A DNA stretch of 64,000 bases from Siminovitchia terrae (lineage in GTDB: Bacteria; Bacillota; Bacilli; Bacillales; Bacillaceae_C): positions 54,489 to 118,488 of the forward strand of contig NZ_QYTW02000012.1 of assembly GCF_003605405.2 (NCBI RefSeq), written 5' to 3'. This document shows positions 29,392 to 38,666 of the stretch, in pieces. Position numbers and translations under genes: made by a program. Every line of letters starts with the position of its first letter. Positions within the stretch are counted from its first letter, which is position 1. The notes beneath the pieces were generated by a model. It was not told the origin of the DNA and ran no database searches. It worked only from the letters and a program-made list of their open reading frames with translations.

Positions 29392-29586
29392 TTTAACTTC
29401 ATTCAGCAGAAGTCTCCCACTTCTGTAAGTGGTGAGATGAATGCCTATTGGTATTCCATTCAGTGGGGGTTCAAACCCCGGCTGAATAAAGTTAAAGCCT
29501 CCGGCGGATGCCATAGATTTTCAGCGGAAATTTATCGAGCGGACCTCGATAAAATCTGGGCGCAAATACGCCAAGGCGCATTTGAT
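29392..29586 (+). repeat. Palindromic 195-bp repeat, copy 7
   Basis: Full-length copy close to consensus, with TTATCGAGCGGACCTCGATAA. It lies about 140 bases upstream of the rplU promoter. Confidence 0.88.
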
Positions 29587-29728
29587 ATACATAGAAAAAG
29601 CGAGCGATACAGGGCATCCTGAATTCAAAACTCTTCAACTGAATTCGCAATTGAATATTTTTCCGAACTATACGATTTTCGTACGTTTAGTTTGCAATCC
29701 AAATACAGACTTAAAAAATAAACTTACG

Positions 29729-29757
29729 TTGACAGTCAAAAAATCGTGTGATAAAAT
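29729..29757 (+). promoter_or_regulatory. Promoter of the rplU-ysxB-rpmA operon
   Basis: Consensus -35 TTGACA (29729-29734), 17-base spacer, and -10 TAAAAT (29752-29757). Confidence 0.85.
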
Positions 29758-29764
29758 TGCAATG

Positions 29765-29872
29765 TTAGTCTGTAGCACCTGTGCTACAACCGCACGGACC
29801 AGGTTTTTCAAGTTCTGTCTCTGGATAGACACCTGCTTTCGGCGAGTCTTAGTGAATAAGGAGGTGCGGCAT
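29765..29872 (+). promoter_or_regulatory. Ribosomal protein L21 leader
   Basis: The 5' untranslated region contains a GTAGCACCTGTGCTAC hairpin and a second structured part (ggacaggtttttcaag...acacctgctttcgg) before AAGGAGGTG. Structured leaders of this type precede rplU in Firmicutes and probably bind L21 for autoregulation. I recognise it by position and layout and did not fold it. Confidence 0.65.
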
Positions 29873-30181
29873 ATGTACGCAATCATTGAAACTGGCGGAA
29901 AACAAGTCAAAGTTGAAGAAGGCCAAGCTATCTATGTAGAAAAGGTAGATGCGGCTGAAGGTGATACATTCACATTTGATAAAGTTCTTTTCGTTGGCGG
30001 CGATAACGTCAAAGTAGGGAACCCATTTGTTGAGGGAGCTACTGTCACAGCCAAAGTTGAACAACAAGGACGTCAAAAGAAGATCGTTGTTTTCAAATAC
30101 AAGGCTAAAAAGAACTATCGCAGAAAGCAAGGGCATCGTCAGCCTTTCACAAAGCTTGTCATTGAAAAAATTAACGGTTAA
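29873..30181 (+). CDS. rplU: 50S ribosomal protein L21
   Basis: The 102-residue protein starts [18 protein letters not shown] and ends in the basic [20 protein letters not shown], typical of bL21, which binds 23S rRNA. The ATG at 29873 has AAGGAGGTG upstream and gives the standard length. Upstream in-frame sequence is leader, not protein. First gene of the rplU-ysxB-rpmA operon. Confidence 0.98.
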   Translation: MYAIIETGGKQVKVEEGQAIYVEKVDAAEGDTFTFDKVLFVGGDNVKVGNPFVEGATVTAKVEQQGRQKKIVVFKYKAKKNYRRKQGHRQPFTKLVIEKING

Positions 30182-30193
30182 TGGGTTGAGAAC

Positions 30194-30532
30194 ATGATTT
30201 TTGTTGAGATTTGCCGAGACGACAAGGGAAAGATTACATCTTTTACGATGAGCGGTCACGCTGAATTCGCGGAAAAAGGCCAGGACATTGTTTGTGCTGG
30301 AGCATCGGCCGTTGCTTTCGGATCAATCAATGCAGTAATCAGTTTAACAGGAATTACACCAGACATTGAACAGACAGAAAGTGGCTTTCTTTCCTGTACG
30401 CTACCGGAAGGATTGCCGGCTGAAATATCTGAGCAGATTCAGCTTCTCCTTGAAGGCATGGCTATTTCTTTGCAAACCATTGAACGTGATTACAAAAAGT
30501 ATATTAACATTATTTTTAAAAACAGGGGGTGA
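30194..30532 (+). CDS. ysxB: Ribosomal-processing cysteine protease Prp
   Basis: The 112-residue YsxB/Prp protease removes the N-terminal extension of L27 in Firmicutes. The His is in MSGHAEFAEKGQDIVCAGAS and the Cys in the same segment (about residues 22 and 34). It lies between rplU and rpmA as expected, and the following rpmA carries the matching extension. Confidence 0.93.
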   Translation: MIFVEICRDDKGKITSFTMSGHAEFAEKGQDIVCAGASAVAFGSINAVISLTGITPDIEQTESGFLSCTLPEGLPAEISEQIQLLLEGMAISLQTIERDYKKYINIIFKNRG

Positions 30533-30538
30533 ATCAAT

Positions 30539-30829
30539 ATGTTAAGATTGGATCTTCAATTTTTCGCATCCAAAAAAGGTGCGGGTTCCACTAAAAACGG
30601 CAGGGATTCCGAATCGAAGCGTCTAGGTGCGAAGCGTGCAGATGGCCAATTTGTATCCGGTGGTTCTATCCTTTACCGTCAACGCGGAACAAAGGTTCAT
30701 CCTGGTGAAAACGTGGGCATCGGTAAAGATGATACTCTATTTGCAAAAGTTGACGGCGTAGTTCGTTTCGAACGGTTTGGTCGCAGCAAGAAAAAAGTGA
30801 GTGTTTACCCAGAAGCTCAAGAAGCATAA
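30539..30829 (+). CDS. rpmA: 50S ribosomal protein L27 with cleavable N-terminus
   Basis: The 96-residue bL27 starts with the Firmicute extension [14 protein letters not shown]; Prp cleaves around FFA-SKKG so that the mature N-terminus can reach the peptidyl-transferase centre. The body ([20 protein letters not shown]) is standard. AGGGGGTG precedes the ATG. A terminator follows. Confidence 0.98.
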   Translation: MLRLDLQFFASKKGAGSTKNGRDSESKRLGAKRADGQFVSGGSILYRQRGTKVHPGENVGIGKDDTLFAKVDGVVRFERFGRSKKKVSVYPEAQEA

Positions 30830-30837
30830 TAAACATA

Positions 30838-30872
30838 AAGCTCTAACCGAAATGCCGGTTGGAGCTTTTTTA
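30838..30872 (+). terminator. Terminator after rpmA
   Basis: AAAGCTC(t)AACCG and CGGTT(g)GAGCTTT form a stem followed by TTTTT. The remainder to 31152 has no gene; a TATAAT at 31113-31118 may be the -10 box for spo0B. Confidence 0.85.
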
Positions 30873-31152
30873 TTCCAGCTTCGGCGTCCGTCTAGTGATC
30901 AACAGTTCTCCTGATCCGAAATATTAAAAGAAATCGTGTTGCCTTGTTACAAAGCTGGACGAATCATAATCGAAGAAAATTTCCACGGGGCTGAAGAAAT
31001 CAGCAGCTTCTGCTCATAGCTCATTCGAGAAAGCTTTTATTCAGCTAGGAGTGTAAACTTTTATTTAGATATACATCAAAACATCCTATTCCGTACAGAT
31101 TATTAATTTTGTTATAATATATAGTTAATAAGTCTAATCGAGGAGACTAGGG

Positions 31153-31698
31153 ATGAGTAAAAATTGGACGATTCTAGAAACGTTAAAATACACACGCCAT
31201 GATTGGTTGAACAGACTGCAGCTTATAAAAGGAAATATCTCATTGGGGAAAACTGAACAAGCTGAACGGATTATGGATGAAATTGTAATGGAGATGCAGC
31301 AGGAAGCCATGCTGTCCAACATAGAACTCCCTCGATTTGCCGAAAAATTATTAACACATAATTGGAGCGGCAGCCATTTCAAAGTTGAGTATGAACTTAT
31401 CACACTGCCTAAAAAATTTCCTCTGCATGATGATCTGCTTACAGAATGGATCTGCGCTTTTTTTGAACAGCTGAACAAGGCAATTTTACCTTTTTACGAA
31501 AACTGTTTATATGTGAAAATTGAATCTACGGAAGAAATGGTGCGGTTTCTTTTTGAGTTCAACGGTATAATAGAAAATGAAACAGAACTTAAAAAATGGC
31601 TGCAGAGCAATGACAATTATCCTGATCAGGTCGAATTTGATCAAGTAGGGGAAAATGATTGGCTCATCCAGGCGGTATTTTATCAAATGAACGGTTAG
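31153..31698 (+). CDS. spo0B: Sporulation initiation phosphotransferase Spo0B
   Basis: The 181-residue protein passes phosphate from Spo0F to Spo0A in the sporulation phosphorelay. The N-terminal helical hairpin carries the phospho-histidine in the RHDWLNRLQ motif, followed by [19 protein letters not shown]. The C-terminal half resembles a degenerate histidine-kinase ATPase domain. Position directly before obg is conserved. GAGGAGACTAGGG precedes the ATG. Confidence 0.92.
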   Translation: MSKNWTILETLKYTRHDWLNRLQLIKGNISLGKTEQAERIMDEIVMEMQQEAMLSNIELPRFAEKLLTHNWSGSHFKVEYELITLPKKFPLHDDLLTEWICAFFEQLNKAILPFYENCLYVKIESTEEMVRFLFEFNGIIENETELKKWLQSNDNYPDQVEFDQVGENDWLIQAVFYQMNG

Positions 31699-31720
31699 TT
31701 GGCAGATTGGAGTGTCTTAT

Positions 31721-33013
31721 ATGTTTGTTGATCGAGTCAAGATATACGTTAAAGGCGGAGATGGCGGAAACGGCATGGTAGCCTACAGGCGTGAAAAATA
31801 TGAACCTATGGGCGGCCCGGCTGGCGGTGATGGAGGAAAAGGTGCCAGTGTTATTTTTATGGTAGATGAAGGCCTCCGCACCTTGATGGACTTTCGCTAT
31901 CAACGCCATTTTAAAGCACATCGCGGTGAAAATGGTATGTCCAAAGGCCAGCATGGAAAAGGGGCTGCAGATCTCGTTATCAAAGTTCCGCCTGGTACTG
32001 TAGTAACGGATGAAGAGACTGGAGAAGTCATTGCCGACTTGGTCCAAAATGGCCAAAGAGCGGTTATAGCCAAAGGAGGACGCGGTGGAAGGGGAAATAT
32101 TCGCTTTGCGACACCTGCTAATCCGGCGCCAGAAATAGCAGAAAATGGTGAGCCGGGCCAGGAGAGAGATGTTATTTTAGAGTTGAAGCTTCTGGCAGAT
32201 GTGGGTCTGGTCGGATTCCCGAATGTTGGAAAGTCAACCCTGCTTTCAGTCGTTTCAGCTGCTAAACCGAAAATTGCGGATTATCATTTTACAACCATTA
32301 AGCCTAATCTAGGTGTTGTCCAAACAGAAGATGACAGAAGCTTTGTTATCGCTGATTTGCCCGGATTGATTGAAGGGGCACATGAAGGCATTGGGCTGGG
32401 CCATCAATTTCTGCGTCATGTGGAAAGGACAAGGGTTATCGTACATGTAATCGACATGTCAGCAACTGAAGGCCGAGACCCGTATCAGGATTTCGTGAGC
32501 ATCAATGAGGAGTTAGAGCAATATAATCTTCGTCTGATGGAGAGGCCGCAAATCATTGTTGCCAATAAAATGGACATGCCAGAAGCAGAAGAGAATCTGA
32601 AGGAGTTCAAGGCGCGACTTGAACAGGACTATCCGATCTACCCTATCTCAGCATTGACAAAACAGGGGGTAAGGGAGTTGCTGTTCGCTATTGCCGATAA
32701 ATTAGAAGTAACTCCAGAGTTCCCGCTTTATGAAGAGGTTGAGATAGAAAAAGCGGTGAACCGTGTTGTGTATAAGTATGAAGAGGATGAAATGTCTTTT
32801 AACATCACACGCGATCCTGATGGCAGCTTCGTAGTCAGCGGTGCTAAGGTCGAACGCTTGTTTAAAATGACCGACTTTTCTCGGGAGGAGTCTGTACGCC
32901 GATTTTCACGTCAACTCAGATCCCTTGGGGTAGATGACGCCCTTCGGAAAAGAGGGGCAAAAGATGGCGACACAGTCCGCTTGCTTGAGTTTGAATTTGA
33001 GTTTGTTGATTAG
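31721..33013 (+). CDS. obgE: GTPase Obg
   Basis: The 430-residue essential GTPase acts in ribosome assembly and stress/sporulation control. The glycine-rich Obg fold is N-terminal ([20 protein letters not shown]). The G domain has [21 protein letters not shown] and NKMD. A C-terminal OCT domain follows (about residues 350-430). The ATG at 31721 with TGGAG upstream is chosen over a GTG 9 bases earlier. It is co-directional with spo0B and pheB. Confidence 0.97.
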   Translation: MFVDRVKIYVKGGDGGNGMVAYRREKYEPMGGPAGGDGGKGASVIFMVDEGLRTLMDFRYQRHFKAHRGENGMSKGQHGKGAADLVIKVPPGTVVTDEETGEVIADLVQNGQRAVIAKGGRGGRGNIRFATPANPAPEIAENGEPGQERDVILELKLLADVGLVGFPNVGKSTLLSVVSAAKPKIADYHFTTIKPNLGVVQTEDDRSFVIADLPGLIEGAHEGIGLGHQFLRHVERTRVIVHVIDMSATEGRDPYQDFVSINEELEQYNLRLMERPQIIVANKMDMPEAEENLKEFKARLEQDYPIYPISALTKQGVRELLFAIADKLEVTPEFPLYEEVEIEKAVNRVVYKYEEDEMSFNITRDPDGSFVVSGAKVERLFKMTDFSREESVRRFSRQLRSLGVDDALRKRGAKDGDTVRLLEFEFEFVD

Positions 33014-33039
33014 GTCTTCTTTGCTTGGAGGGGAGTGCC

Positions 33040-33495
33040 TTGGGGAAAAGGGAATTTAACCAGAAATTTTTTTTAGTAAGAGAAGATGTGCTGCCTGAAG
33101 CAATGAAAAAAACTTTAGAGGCAAAAGCATTGTTAGAAAGGGGTTCGGCGGAATCCATTTGGGATGCGGTCCAGCAAGTGGACTTGAGCCGAAGTGCTTA
33201 TTATAAATACAAAGATACGGTTTTTCCATTTCATACGGTTGTAAAAGAAAAAATCATATCGTTGTTTTTCTTCCTTGAAGACAAGCCGGGAGCGCTCTCC
33301 AAGCTGCTTGGAACCGTGGCAGCTTCCAAATGCAACGTGCTGACCATCCATCAGACTATCCCGTTACAGGGAAGGGCCAATGTCACGTTGTCGTTAGATA
33401 TCACTGAAATGACTGTGGATATGGATGAACTTCTCACGGAATTCAGGAGGCTGGAATTTGTGATAAAAGTAGAAGTTTTGAGTTCCGGAGGGTAA
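33040..33495 (+). CDS. pheB: ACT domain protein PheB
   Basis: The 151-residue UPF0735/PheB protein has an N-terminal helical part and a C-terminal ACT domain ([20 protein letters not shown]). The start is TTG at 33040 behind GGAGGGGAG. In B. subtilis it precedes pheA (prephenate dehydratase); here pheA is absent and a bidirectional terminator follows, so pheB is an orphan. Its biochemical function is uncertain. Confidence 0.9.
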   Translation: MGKREFNQKFFLVREDVLPEAMKKTLEAKALLERGSAESIWDAVQQVDLSRSAYYKYKDTVFPFHTVVKEKIISLFFFLEDKPGALSKLLGTVAASKCNVLTIHQTIPLQGRANVTLSLDITEMTVDMDELLTEFRRLEFVIKVEVLSSGG

Positions 33496-33526
33496 AAAGA
33501 AAAGCGCAAGTGGCTACGCAATACTT

Positions 33527-33566
33527 AAAAAACGGGATACCTCATAAGAGGAGATCCCGTTTTTAA
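33527..33566. terminator. Bidirectional terminator between pheB and niaR
   Basis: AAACGGGATACCTC pairs with GAGGAGATCCCGTTT, with A- and T-runs on the two sides. It serves both convergent genes. Confidence 0.85.
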
Positions 33567-34108
33567 TTTTCCTCTGCCAGAATACCGGCTTTATTGAGGG
33601 CTTTTTTCGCGTTTAATATCATTTGCTCATCAGCTGCAGTCAATATATGTAAATGTAATCCAGAAGTCAGTTCCGATAGCAGGGATGCATTTGTATTTCG
33701 GATGCTCTTTAAAAAAGCTTGAACCTCCTTTCTGTTTGAAACCATTATAGAGGCGGTCAAATCCCCATACACAGGATGTTCTACAATTACGTTTTTCACC
33801 GTCACTCCATGATCAACAATGATATTCATTTCTTGCTCCGCCTGGCTGGGGTCATGTTGGCAGGCTATGATCCTTTCCACAAGACTTTGACTTCCGGCGC
33901 GCATATACAGATAGCCTTGGCTTGTAGCAATGATCGGTTCATTCCGTGCTTTCAATAAAGTCATATCTCCGACGATCACCTGGCGGCTTACATTGGTTTT
34001 TTTGGCCAATGCTGTGCCTGTAACAGGACCGGAGCTGTTCTTTAAGTAGTTAAGGAGCCATTCCCTTCTTTCTTCCCCGAGCAGTTTCTTTTCTAATTCT
34101 TTACTCAC
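33563..34108 (-). CDS. niaR: Niacin-responsive repressor NiaR (YrxA)
   Basis: The 181-residue repressor has an N-terminal winged helix (LLNYLKNSSGPVTGTALAKK) and a C-terminal 3H domain with conserved histidines (HDPSQAEQEMNIIVDHGVTV and EHPVYG). NiaR binds nicotinic acid and represses NAD-biosynthesis and niacin-transport genes. The GTG start at 34108 follows AGGGGATGGG. In B. subtilis it stands next to nifS-nadBCA; here those genes are missing and safA follows divergently. Confidence 0.92.
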   Translation of the reverse strand: MSKELEKKLLGEERREWLLNYLKNSSGPVTGTALAKKTNVSRQVIVGDMTLLKARNEPIIATSQGYLYMRAGSQSLVERIIACQHDPSQAEQEMNIIVDHGVTVKNVIVEHPVYGDLTASIMVSNRKEVQAFLKSIRNTNASLLSELTSGLHLHILTAADEQMILNAKKALNKAGILAEEN

Positions 34109-34266
34109 GTGCCCATCCCCTGTTCAAATTCTTTATATAAATAGTAGCATATTTGTTCCCCAGCATAAATAATCTTCCTCTTTCATATGTATTTTTGAGA
34201 AGTTGAATAACAATTTGCCCAATTAATCATACACTGTATGGACATATGCCTGAGGAGGGGAAACAA

Positions 34267-35235
34267 GTGAAGATCCATATCGTGCAGAAGGGGGATACTC
34301 TGTGGAAAATCGCCCAAAAATATGGCGTAAACTTCGAAGAGTTGAAAAAGATGAACGCGCAATTGTCGAATCCGGATATGATCATGCCCGGAATGAAAAT
34401 AAAAGTTCCAGCAGGTGGGACACATGTAAAAAAAGAAAAGCCCCATGTGTCGCATGGAGGTCATAAAGAAATGCCAAAAGAGCACCATCATCCCCCAAAA
34501 GTTCACAAGGAAGTGAAAAAAGAAATCATTAAAAAAGAAGTGCCACAAAAAATCTACCAGCCGGTCATGCCGCAGCCGCTTCCTGAAATTGATGTAAGCA
34601 ACTACTATATGATGAACATGAATCAAATGCAGGCACAGGTTCAGCAACAGCCGCCGCCAAAAGAAGTGGAAGTAGTAAAAGAAGTGCCTCAAGTAGAAGT
34701 GATGCCTATACAAGGAGGTTGTCCGCCAGTGTATCCACAATATTACTGTCCACCGCCAGTCATGCCGGTTTGCGATCCGTGCTATCCGTACCCTATGATG
34801 CCGCAAGTGCAAGGCATGATGGCCTATCCGCAAATGCCAATGGGTGGATATATGCAACAGATGCCAATGTATACCCAAATGCCAGCCGTGATGCCAGCAG
34901 CAGAATATGGAGTAATGCCTCAGCATTGGGGAGACGAATCATCCAGTTCTTCATCAATGGAAATGTATCATCACCACCACGGACATCATCATGGGCATCA
35001 TCACCATCACGACCATCACCATATGGGAGAAGAGGTGAATGATCCGCCGCCATATTCAGCTATGCCAATGCAGGGGTGGTCTCAGCCATCTGGAGGATAC
35101 CCAATGATGCCAGTCCAGCAAGGTCAGCCAATGGGAATGCCGTATGGAACAATGCCTTTTGGTCAGCAGCCCATGCCGGGAGCAGGAGGACCTTACCCAA
35201 TGATGCCAAGGGTTGACGAAGAAGAAGATGACTAA
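34267..35235 (+). CDS. safA: Spore coat assembly protein SafA
   Basis: The 322-residue inner-coat organiser has an N-terminal LysM domain (KIHIVQKGDTLWKIAQKYGV, residues 2-50) that targets the spore cortex. A low-complexity region follows, rich in Pro, Met, Gln and Tyr, with a histidine-rich stretch (about residues 238-260) that may bind metal. The GTG at 34267 is preferred because AGGAGGGG lies just upstream. In B. subtilis an internal start makes SafA-C30; several Met codons here could do the same. Confidence 0.93.
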   Translation: MKIHIVQKGDTLWKIAQKYGVNFEELKKMNAQLSNPDMIMPGMKIKVPAGGTHVKKEKPHVSHGGHKEMPKEHHHPPKVHKEVKKEIIKKEVPQKIYQPVMPQPLPEIDVSNYYMMNMNQMQAQVQQQPPPKEVEVVKEVPQVEVMPIQGGCPPVYPQYYCPPPVMPVCDPCYPYPMMPQVQGMMAYPQMPMGGYMQQMPMYTQMPAVMPAAEYGVMPQHWGDESSSSSSMEMYHHHHGHHHGHHHHHDHHHMGEEVNDPPPYSAMPMQGWSQPSGGYPMMPVQQGQPMGMPYGTMPFGQQPMPGAGGPYPMMPRVDEEEDD

Positions 35236-36223
35236 TATCTTCAATCAATCGAGAGACGGATTCAATTCCCGTCTCCTTCTTTATTTAAAAAAAAGAACCG
35301 GAATCGATTTCAGAAAAATATCCAACATTAAAAAAGCAGTTTGGATTACCTCTTCTGAAAATGAACGCTGGATTATCAAGGAATTTCCCAACTCTGACAA
35401 GTTGATTCAACAAGTCCAATTGACGGAACTTTTATGGAAGCATGGGTTCCACAACACTTATAGATTTCATCCTATTCACAGAAACGGGCCTTGTTATTTT
35501 GAGGGAAGATGTCTCGGAATTATTCAATATATAGAATCCCTAAAACATAAACGGTTCTATTACGACAGCGCGGAAAACCGGGAAGAGGCTCTTTCGCTGT
35601 TATGCCGTTTTCATTCTACAACCTCAAAATGTGTGCCTCAACTGAAAGATAAACTGATTAAATTCGATTTATTGAAGAAATGGGAAAAGCGCCTGGAAAA
35701 CTTTAAAAGAAATTTTGTTTCTCTCAAAGGATTATCCGTATATCCCCATTTAGATAAATATATTGCGATTGGTGAAGCTTCTCTGCAAATCATGCGGGGT
35801 CATAAAGCCTATTTTTCTATGGGGCCATACTGTATCTTGCATGGAGACCTGGCCCATCACAATTTTATTAGGCAAGCTGATGGCAGTCTTTTTATGATTG
35901 ATTTTGATCTAGCGAGCATCGGCCCGAAACAGATAGATATCCTCCAATATTGCAACCGCATCTTGCCTGAAATTGGCTGGTCCCCGACCCGTCTGTTTGC
36001 CGAAGGAGAAGCGATCAGCCAATTTAAAAAGGACATTCCTTTCCTGGCGGCATTATTATACCCTGCTGATATCTTTAGGGAATGGAATTATTTCAGCGAC
36101 TATGATAAAAAGAAGCAGAAAAAATACTGGAAGCATCTAAAGGATATAACATTCCATCAATTTGAAAAAAGGATGGTTTTCTCTAAGTGGATCGTCAATC
36201 AAATTGAAGGTGATACGGAATAA
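35228..36223 (+). CDS. CotS/YutH-type phosphotransferase-fold spore protein
   Basis: The 331-residue protein has the aminoglycoside-phosphotransferase fold. Unlike ysxE here, its catalytic motifs look complete: LHGDLAHHNFI (about residue 210) and MIDFDLASIGP. Members of this family in Bacillus are spore coat proteins. The ATG at 35228 overlaps the last codons of safA, so the two are probably translated together in the mother cell. It occupies the place where B. subtilis has coxA. Substrate unknown. Confidence 0.8.
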   Translation: MTNIFNQSRDGFNSRLLLYLKKRTGIDFRKISNIKKAVWITSSENERWIIKEFPNSDKLIQQVQLTELLWKHGFHNTYRFHPIHRNGPCYFEGRCLGIIQYIESLKHKRFYYDSAENREEALSLLCRFHSTTSKCVPQLKDKLIKFDLLKKWEKRLENFKRNFVSLKGLSVYPHLDKYIAIGEASLQIMRGHKAYFSMGPYCILHGDLAHHNFIRQADGSLFMIDFDLASIGPKQIDILQYCNRILPEIGWSPTRLFAEGEAISQFKKDIPFLAALLYPADIFREWNYFSDYDKKKQKKYWKHLKDITFHQFEKRMVFSKWIVNQIEGDTE

Positions 36224-36309
36224 AGCCGCTTGGAAATTTTCTCATTTGCTAAGTCGTACCTTTTCAATATATGATATGATAGAAAGGTTTGTTAGAGGGA
36301 GGATTACAA

Positions 36310-37026
36310 ATGGCTGGACATTCCAAGTGGAAAAATATTCAAAATAGGAAAAACGCCCAAGATGCAAAGCGTGGGAAAATTTTCCAAAAACTTGCCAAAG
36401 AAATCTATGTTGCTGCAAAAAGCGGCGGAGGAGATCCGGACACGAATCCTTCGCTTCGTCTTGTAATCGAGAAAGCTAAGTCGGCTAATATGCCAAACGA
36501 TAATATCAAGCGGGCAGTTGATAAAGCGGCCGGGAACCAAGACGGCGAAAACTATGAGGATATCATTTATGAAGGTTACGGTCCTGGCGGGGCGGCCGTC
36601 ATGGTATTGTGCCTGACTGATAATAAAAACCGGACTGCATCCAATGTCCGTCATGCTTTTACAAAAAACGGTGGGAATCTTGGAGAATCAGGTTGCGTCT
36701 CTTACATGTTTGACCGAAAAGGGTATCTTGTAATCGAAAGAGACGGACTTGATATTGAAGAAGATGATCTGTTGCTACAGGCAATTGAAGCCGGTGCAGA
36801 AGATATGGAAACTAGCGAAGAAGTTTTTGAAATTTATACTGAGCCGGAAAGCTTCATGGATGTAAAAGAAAGCCTTGAAAATGAAGGATTTGAATTTGCG
36901 TCAGCGGAAGTTACAATGGTGCCGCAAACAGAAGCTGAGCTAGACGAAGAACAGCAGGAGAAACTTGAAAAACTCATCGACATGCTTGAAGACGATGACG
37001 ACGTCCAGGACGTCTATCATAACTAA
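36310..37026 (+). CDS. yebC: YebC/PmpR-family protein
   Basis: The 238-residue three-domain protein starts [20 protein letters not shown], the family signature, and ends in an acidic tail. The family includes DNA-binding regulators and, from recent work, translation factors for difficult (proline-rich) sequences; the role here is not resolved. In B. subtilis it is yrbC. GAGGGAGGATT precedes the ATG at 36310. A terminator follows. Confidence 0.95.
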   Translation: MAGHSKWKNIQNRKNAQDAKRGKIFQKLAKEIYVAAKSGGGDPDTNPSLRLVIEKAKSANMPNDNIKRAVDKAAGNQDGENYEDIIYEGYGPGGAAVMVLCLTDNKNRTASNVRHAFTKNGGNLGESGCVSYMFDRKGYLVIERDGLDIEEDDLLLQAIEAGAEDMETSEEVFEIYTEPESFMDVKESLENEGFEFASAEVTMVPQTEAELDEEQQEKLEKLIDMLEDDDDVQDVYHN

Positions 37027-37074
37027 AAAAGCTATTCCAAAAGATGTGAATTCTTTTGGAATAGCTTTTTTTTA
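37025..37074 (+). terminator. Terminator after yebC
   Basis: AAAAAAGCTATTCCAAAAGA pairs with TCTTTTGGAATAGCTTTTTT, followed by TTTAAT. Confidence 0.9.
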
Positions 37075-37118
37075 ATGGATATTCATGTAAAAAAAGGTCA
37101 CACTAAATCTTATAAAGA

Positions 37119-37312
37119 TTTAACTTCATTCAGCAGAAGTCTCCCACTTCTGTAAGTGGTGAGATGAATGCCTATTGGTATTCCATTCAGTGGGGGTCAA
37201 AGCCCGGCTGAATAAAGTTAAAGCCTCCGGCGGATGCTACAGATTTTCAGGGGGAATTTATCGAGCGAAGCTCGATAAAATCTGGGCGCAAATACGTCAA
37301 GGCGCATTTGAT
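37119..37312 (+). repeat. Palindromic 195-bp repeat, copy 8
   Basis: Full-length copy with one deleted base in the central hairpin (cagtgggggtcaaagcccggctg) that preserves pairing potential. It lies between the yebC terminator and bofC. Confidence 0.87.
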
Positions 37313-37335
37313 TAAAGGTGTAGAGGTGATCTGAA

Positions 37336-37869
37336 ATGAGAGCCATTTTAGTTTTGATTCTTTTAACTGGCGGTATGTTTGTCAGTAATATTGTTTATGA
37401 GCCAGTACAAGTACAGGCAGAGCAGATGTACGATGCCCCCTCTGTCACAAACGAACAGCCCTTGGAGCTAACTGTCCATTTAAAGAAGGTTTACTTGGAT
37501 GGTGAGGCCAGCGAAGAGATTGTGAAAGAAACGATATTTGCTTTGGAAGATTTTTGGGCAAAGTATGAGTCTTGGCAGCTTGTCGATATGGATGAAGAAC
37601 GCCTTTTATTTGAAAAGAAGGTCGATGATATTTCACCTTTATTAAAAATGAACGGTTATTTTGGTATTACGGATGATGGGACTTTGTCCATTTTTAATGG
37701 CAAGCCTGAAGAATCGGATGTCATCCAGTCTTTTTTTCAAATTGATGTGAAGAAGCTGGAGAGCAGTCAGCAAATGAGGTTGATGCAGGGAATTCCGGTT
37801 AATACAAAAGAGGAATACTCAGAAGTTGTCGAAAGCATGAAAAAATATTCCATCAAAAAAGCGAAATAA
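37336..37869 (+). CDS. bofC: Forespore regulator BofC
   Basis: The 177-residue secreted protein has a signal peptide (MRAILVLILLTGGMFVSNIV, cleavage after about residue 29). In B. subtilis BofC acts in the intermembrane space and inhibits the SpoIVB signalling protease, delaying pro-sigma-K processing. AGAGGTGAT lies upstream. In B. subtilis csbX and ruvA follow; here a terminator and a degraded IS200 copy follow instead. Confidence 0.87.
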   Translation: MRAILVLILLTGGMFVSNIVYEPVQVQAEQMYDAPSVTNEQPLELTVHLKKVYLDGEASEEIVKETIFALEDFWAKYESWQLVDMDEERLLFEKKVDDISPLLKMNGYFGITDDGTLSIFNGKPEESDVIQSFFQIDVKKLESSQQMRLMQGIPVNTKEEYSEVVESMKKYSIKKAK

Positions 37870-37870
37870 G

Positions 37871-37910
37871 CTAAGGCCGGGAATCTGTCGGAATCCCGGC
37901 TTTCCTTATT
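37871..37910 (+). terminator. Terminator after bofC
   Basis: GCCGGGAATCTG and CGGAATCCCGGC form a stem, followed by TTTCCTTATT. Confidence 0.75.
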
Positions 37911-37921
37911 GGATAAATGAA

Positions 37922-38490
37922 AACCATACGCTAGGCGTATGGTTCAGGAGAGCTTATAACGATGTATAAAAAAGGCTCATTCGCGGTGTTAAAATAAATT
38001 TTGGTTCGCCACCCAAATTTATACACCAAGGAGGGACCCATTATGTCCTCCGACAAAAACAGTTTAGCACATACAAAATGGAATTATAAGTATCACATCG
38101 TCTTTATCGAAATAAATCAATTATGGAAAACTAAAACAAGATATAGGACAAATATTACGGCAATTGTGTGAAAGAAAAGGCGTAGAAATTTTAGAAGCTA
38201 CAGCGTGTATATTCATATGTTGGTTAGTATTCCGCCGAAAATAAGTGTATCGTCTTTTGTGGGATATCTAAAGGGAAAAAGCGGTTTGATGATTTTTGAT
38301 CGGCAGGCCAATTTAAAATATCGGTATGGAAATAGGAAATTTTGGTGTAACGGATTTTATGTGGATACAGTAGGAAGAAATAAGAAAGTAATTGAAGAGT
38401 ACATTCGAAATCAATACAAGGTGATATAGTTGCAGAGCAATTAAGTGACGGAATTCATCGATCCATTACAGGTGAAGAAGTAAAGAGAAA
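37922..38490 (+). mobile_element. Degraded IS200-type element (tnpA remnant)
   Basis: A left-end hairpin AACCATACGC-TAG-GCGTATGGTT (37922-37944) is followed by a broken tnpA from ATG 38043. Recognisable parts are HTKWNYKYHIVF, then in another frame GKLKQDIGQILRQLCERKGV, then YIHMLVSIPPKISVSSFVGY and the region of the catalytic Tyr (DTVGRNKKVIEEYI). The HxH metal motif is altered (YIH), and at least two frameshifts are present. It is an inactive Y1 transposase at the point where synteny after bofC is lost. Confidence 0.85.
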
Positions 38491-38666
38491 AAATGAAAAG
38501 AGATAGGGGAATCCTTTTAGGGTTGGCCGGAAGAGTAGTGCGGTTGGCGAACTTTTCAGTGCCCTTTCAGGGCTGGCCAGCAACAAAGGTTTTCATCTGC
38601 TTGTTTGCCTGGCGAAAGAATGGCACAATAGGTGATAGAATAATAGACAGAGGGAGAAGTCACCGG

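Noticed and set aside
29437-29622. A conserved protein of about 50 residues encoded by the 195-bp repeat ([18 protein letters not shown]...)
   Set aside because: The frame is open in several copies but broken in others by stops and indels, lacks a ribosome-binding site, and changes favour base pairing rather than amino-acid conservation.
29582-29872. N-terminal extension of rplU
   Set aside because: The upstream in-frame sequence covers the promoter and structured leader; L21 has its standard length from the ATG at 29873, which has AAGGAGGTG.
34183-34926. A 247-residue His/Trp-rich reading frame on the minus strand opposite safA
   Set aside because: It is a shadow of the repetitive Met/Pro/Gln-rich safA codons, with no ribosome-binding site and extreme composition.
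38493-38666. N-terminal extension of exoA
   Set aside because: The upstream codons lie in the IS200 flank; AGGGAGAAG and the family N-terminus place the start at 38667.
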